Source of the DNA: Dryas octopetala
Taxonomy: Eukaryota; Streptophyta; Magnoliopsida; Rosales; Rosaceae
Assembly (NCBI GenBank): GCA_963921425.1
Contig: OY992838.1
Span: forward strand, 11,718,001-11,782,000
Reading direction: 5' to 3'
Length of the DNA stretch: 64,000 bases
Shown here: positions 59,255-64,000 of the stretch, one piece after another
Numbering within the stretch: the first letter of the stretch is position 1
Layout of the letters: the number at the start of each line of letters is the position of its first letter
Program-made: the position numbers and the translations under genes
The notes under the pieces: model-generated
What the model saw: only the letters and a program-made list of their open reading frames with translations
Databases searched by the model: none
Told to the model about the DNA's origin: nothing

Positions 59255-60014
59255 TATATATATATATAGGTATAACCATTCAATGGTTTGAAAACATTTC
59301 AGACACAGCTTCGATCCATTGACGCTGTAGAATTTACACTGCCAGGAAGCTAGCTCCTATATATACATAATTTGATGATCGGCACCGTAGAACTAGCATT
59401 GTCATAAGCTTCTATGCTTCGATCGACAACGTCTTTTCCATTTTTTATCTCAAATATTTCTGACAGGGTTGTTTGCTTTAGGGTGTAGAGTTACCATTAA
59501 ATATTATATTTTAAGTTTTAACTCAAAACTTAATTTCTAAGTGATTAACCGAATGCTGATCAATTTGAGGAGACAAAATTTTCAACTATTGATGAATCGA
59601 TGCCTGTATTCATAGACATCGTATGGAATAAGCATTGAGATATATACATATATATATATATATATACAGATGCATTCAGATGCAAACATTTGTACATAGC
59701 GTCAAGCATTAGGTGACTGTTGCCGAGTACTCAGCAGTGTAAAATATTTTTGCATATAGTGCTCAAATTTGGTTTGTCGGTTTTTATGTTAAGGTTTAAC
59801 TTTGAAATTATGAGTAAAGTCATTTTACACCCTAAAAGGGTATGAGGTAGACCCTTACCCTATACCCTAAAAAATGGACGGAAGAAGCAACACTGAGCGC
59901 TGCAAGAAATGATCACCTTTTACAAAAAAATTGCTCTAAGCTCTTGACAGCTATACCGAGCGCTCATTATTAATTGCAAACATGCACATGTACGTTCGCA
60001 CCTGAACGGCTTCG

Positions 60015-60092
<78 letters not shown>

Positions 60093-63000
60093 TTCTAGAC
60101 ATCAAGGAGGTCAATCAATTGGTGCTATAGAAATTGCACCGGCTAAAAGCTTCAATGATTCGATCTCATTCCTGATAAGTTTAATATTCAGATCGTAGAA
60201 TCACCATTAGAATTTAAATTTTAGGTCTTTTATCCCGAATTTTGAGTGTTAGCTTAAAATGCAAGAGTGAAAACCTAAAACTAAGCAATGAATAGTTGCC
60301 GATTGCTTGAGGAGACGAAGTTTTGAATTGCGGATGGATCAACACCTATATCCGCATTAAGAGTTTGGAATTAACATTCGGATAAGAGAAAATGTATAAT
60401 AATCTACAATATACATGAAAGTATGAAACCAGTTGGCATTGACAATTAATTAAACTTTCTGACTTAGTGTACCTTTCCGTCCATCATGCAGGTGGAGTCA
60501 ATCTATAGCTAGCCATATATCACTAATTAATAAAGAATTAATTAGAAAGTTTAGAAGGAGTATTTGGTTTGTATGTGAAATATCTAAAACTAGTCAAAAT
60601 TAAGGAAAAGTGAGTGAACTAAAAGCTAAAAATAAAGGAAAAAGCGATGGAGAAAAATTGGGAGGTCAATGGTGTGGAAGAAATTAGAGTGGGCAGCGGG
60701 GGGGGGCTACAACTTTCCAGAGTAACGACAACTTTTGATACATACAACAGAATGTAAGATTTATCTGTATCTTAAGTGGCCAAAAAAAATATTTATCTGT
60801 ATCTCACTTGTTAGCTACTAGCTAGCTAGGGGGCCAAATGGTCGGTCCACCCTGAAAATGATAGCTATGTAAATAATAGTGTACTCCATTTAATAATTAA
60901 TTAATTAGGTTATAATATTATATAATTAATTTCATGGCATTGATCATTAAGAAATAATTAATACAGTTGTATAGAGACATAATTAAAAAGTCAATGTTGA
61001 TCGGCTTGGTGATGTAATAGTGGGTGAAAATTATAAGCCTAACTAACATCATCGCGCGATCGATATATCAATATGTATGTTAATGCGCCCATCCCCATGA
61101 ATCACCTACCTGCAGCAATTTGATTAACCAATTATGTCACCAAATTGGTAACCAAATCTAGCTTTTTAGCTATAGATTCTACTTTCTAGTTGGAATTCTA
61201 GGACTCAAAGTCATATATACCACTACTACAATACCCTTTACTTATATATATATGATTCTGGTTAGGTACGTAGCTTGCTGGGTTTTAGCTTCCTCATCCT
61301 GCAGCATATATATATAATTATATCTTCTTAATTCTCATGTATACTAATACTACAAGATTCCACTTCTTTAATATTAAAAATAATAATAACACTAATTAAA
61401 TATTAGTATTTAAAATACTTTCGTAATTAAAGGGTTGTCATTGTCATTGAAAATTCTTTGTATTTATATATAAACGTATTCAGTGCATGCAGCCTCCCAC
61501 GGTGAAAGCTAGAGTCAATTGATGTTTCTGGAAGGCATATATGCATCATTATTTAATTTGTTTCAACCCATTTGAGACTTAGGAAACAAAATGACAAAAC
61601 TAACCCGGTCACTTCCATCCATGCCTCCAGAGATAATAACCTCGATCTCTAGCTAAGCTAATTAATTAAGCAAGCTAATATGATCAGGAGTTTTTCTTCA
61701 CGCGTTCAAATTTTGTGTGCGCTTCTACTCATGTCTACTAGCTACCTATATATATATATGTGTGACTTGCATGTGAGTATGTGACTAGTTAATTTAGATG
61801 GAGATATATATCCAGATGGAGTGAAACGACCTAGCTTAATTATAATTAAGCTTAGCCTTTCTTTTTCTTGGATTCCTGCAGCTGCATGCGGACCCATTTT
61901 GATGCATTTAGTCCTCTAATACGACACGGTTTAGCTTTTACATAGCAAACCAAATTAAACGCCAAAAACAAAAAGTTACATTTATTAAACTTGGAAGGAT
62001 ATGTATATGAGAGACTGAGAGAGAGTGAGAAATGATGGTACCATGATGCATGATGATGATGACAGGATTGGATGAGGAGGCTAGGAGTCACCATTTTATA
62101 TGCAATGCAAGTGGTGATTCATTCCAATGAATCAATAATTCTCAACAAATTAATATATGTGGTGCGTGATTAAGTTTAACAGTCAAATCTTAACAAAAAA
62201 ATAAAGTCGGTAAAAAGTAATATATGCATATTAAAAATTAGAGAAGACATATATAGTTGATGTCATCATCGATCGATCAGACATCAGGAAAAGATGGAGA
62301 TTGATCACGGGTTTCTCTTGACTCACATATATATATATATATATATGCACTGTATAAGTATATATCCCATCCCCATCCCCACCTATACATATATATCATA
62401 TATGCATATGGCATAATGCATGCATGCGTTGCTCCCCTCAAGCCCCACCACCACCTCCTTACCAATTACTTTCATACATCATACATGCAACTTGAATATA
62501 TATTCTTTGATTAGATAATTAATAAATTATGATTTTTTTTGCTAGCTCTTACAAGAATTTATTATATATGCATACTTAAAGGATTTGGATTATCTACTTA
62601 TTTTGATTTTAACGGTATAATATAAATTTAAGGGTTTATGTAACTTCGTTTACATCTAAAAATTATTACGAATTCATTTCATCTTTTATTCCTTACCATT
62701 GGATAATTACGCCAAACAAAAACAAGTAGAAAAAAAAAGCAGAAGATCTACATCTGCATATTAAAGATAATTCAAAAGATCCATTAATTATATTGCCACT
62801 GTTTGATAATATAATTTAGAAGATTTCCATTGGACAGTGGCAATTAGTAATAGTCATGTTTACGTTATAAAACGGGTGTATGTGACTTTATAAGTTTGAA
62901 TTATGTATTTTATGTTGGTTTTATTAGTTTTTGATATGTTTATGTAAGAAAATACATAAATTATATTTATAAGTATTATTTTTATGCAGTTCAAATATAT

Positions 63001-64000
63001 AGCTACGTACTGTTGCACATGCAGTGGCAATTTTTGAGCGTTTGGTGGGTTCCGTGTCACGCGCATTTCATTAAAGTGAATTAGACTGAGATTTACTGTA
63101 GTGTGTGGACTGGATTATCAGCCATATTTTGTAAGTGGACTTAAAAAAAAAAAAACCCTATCTTTAAACTCTAAATCGTTGCATAATTATGTACAAAAAT
63201 ACCACATAATATTAAGGCACTCTCAAACACAACCTAGTTCTTAAATAGAATATTAATTAAATACAATAACAGTAAGAAAATGAAAATTTTAATTAATCCA
63301 TCAACAAGCCTCAACATAGTGTTCAAATTGCACCATATATATAAACGGGTCAGACACCTTAAGCCATAAGGAAACAGAAAAAATTATGTCTCATTTTTAC
63401 AAATTGTACTATAATGCTTGTATGTAGATTAATTTCTTGGCATGGCAGCATATGTATGGATGTGTGGGTAATGGTGTAGGAGTGCATAACATTTACACGG
63501 GCGACCGATTAGACAACTTCTTTTTCATATCAAAAATATCTTACGATCACACTTTCGTACCACTTTAGTTGAGAGTTAATTGATATGTATTTATTATATC
63601 AATTATGATAATCAACTATTAATTAATTAATTAATAAATATGTCAAACTGTTACATTGAGTGTGAAGGAATACGTACTCAATATTAATACACATCCACCA
63701 TCATAAATGTAATATTTTGCCTTAAAATATATATTTTCCCAAATTTTTTTATTATTCAATATAAGTTGTTTACGTATTGGACTTTAATCATGTAGCATAT
63801 AAGAAAGTGTCTTAAAAAGTCTTCCCCAATAAAAATGTGAACATTAACTTTATTATACAATATTTAATATCTTGGACCGGCCATTCAAGTATTGCCAATT
63901 AACTTTATACTCATATTTCTACAACTACAGATAAAACTAGCTATAAGCCACTCTTTTCATAATACGGTGGATACAGATCAGTAAAAATAGACTGGGAAAT
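59255..64000. other. gene-poor AT-rich DNA to the window end
   Basis: No coding region supported. Holds (TA)n tracts (for example 59649-59667 and 62325-62346), the (AAT)n run, and repeats related to 56.9 kb. The 80-codon minus frame at 61852-62094 shows no motif. Confidence 0.45.
60015..60092 (+). repeat. (AAT)n microsatellite, 78 bp
   Basis: Trinucleotide run with a single interruption (ACTAAT) near 60050. Confidence 0.95.

Overview
This is nuclear DNA from a flowering plant, most likely a eudicot and possibly a woody rosid such as Rosaceae; that last point is a guess from overall feel. The reasons are spliced genes with GT-AG introns, an AT-rich background, and dense plant DNA transposons (hAT, Tourist/PIF-Harbinger, MULE), Copia/TRIM and LINE remnants, and GA/CT and TA microsatellites. 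One run of 200 Ns (14761-14960) marks an assembly gap.

Layout. 1-3.5 kb: GC-rich repeat, LINE remnant, an intronless membrane-anchored methyltransferase-like gene (minus), and a Copia 3' end. 4.1-5.9 kb: a five-exon START-domain lipid-binding gene (minus), reconstructed here with a 32-nt first exon. 7.1-10.3 kb: a three-exon NADP-dependent reductase of the cinnamoyl-CoA-reductase-like family (minus). 10.5-13.1 kb: a non-autonomous hAT element containing a 410-bp foldback element. 14.2-19.7 kb: an LTR, the gap, then two tandem Tourist-like elements, the first split by a MULE that carries three consecutive exons of a Mediator MED33 (REF4-type) gene in an open, possibly chimeric reading frame. 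20.0-28.4 kb: a ten-exon YacP-like NYN nuclease gene (plus), probably plastid-targeted, with a TRIM-like retroelement in intron 7. 29.7-35.8 kb: a three-layer transposon nest whose core is a 4.9-kb hAT element with a nearly intact transposase broken by one in-frame stop. 36.3-38.9 kb: an intronless STIPL1/TFIP11-type spliceosome-disassembly gene (plus). 43.8-44.5 kb: a decayed caffeoyl-CoA O-methyltransferase-like pseudogene. 46.4-48.1 kb: an intronless coiled-coil plant protein of unknown function (minus). 49.1-49.9 kb: a very GC-rich inverted-repeat element with an 8-bp target duplication. 50-64 kb: AT-rich, gene-poor DNA with several MITEs and simple repeats.

The genes are ordinary independent plant genes, not an operon. 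Two (the reductase and the NYN nuclease) look like neighbours also adjacent in Arabidopsis, judging from memory of locus numbers. The most interesting part is 15.2-19.7 kb, where a paralogous unoccupied element next door supports the insertion point of the MULE, and the captured MED33 exons keep their splice sites, phases and reading frame. All family assignments come from reading motifs; no database search was run.
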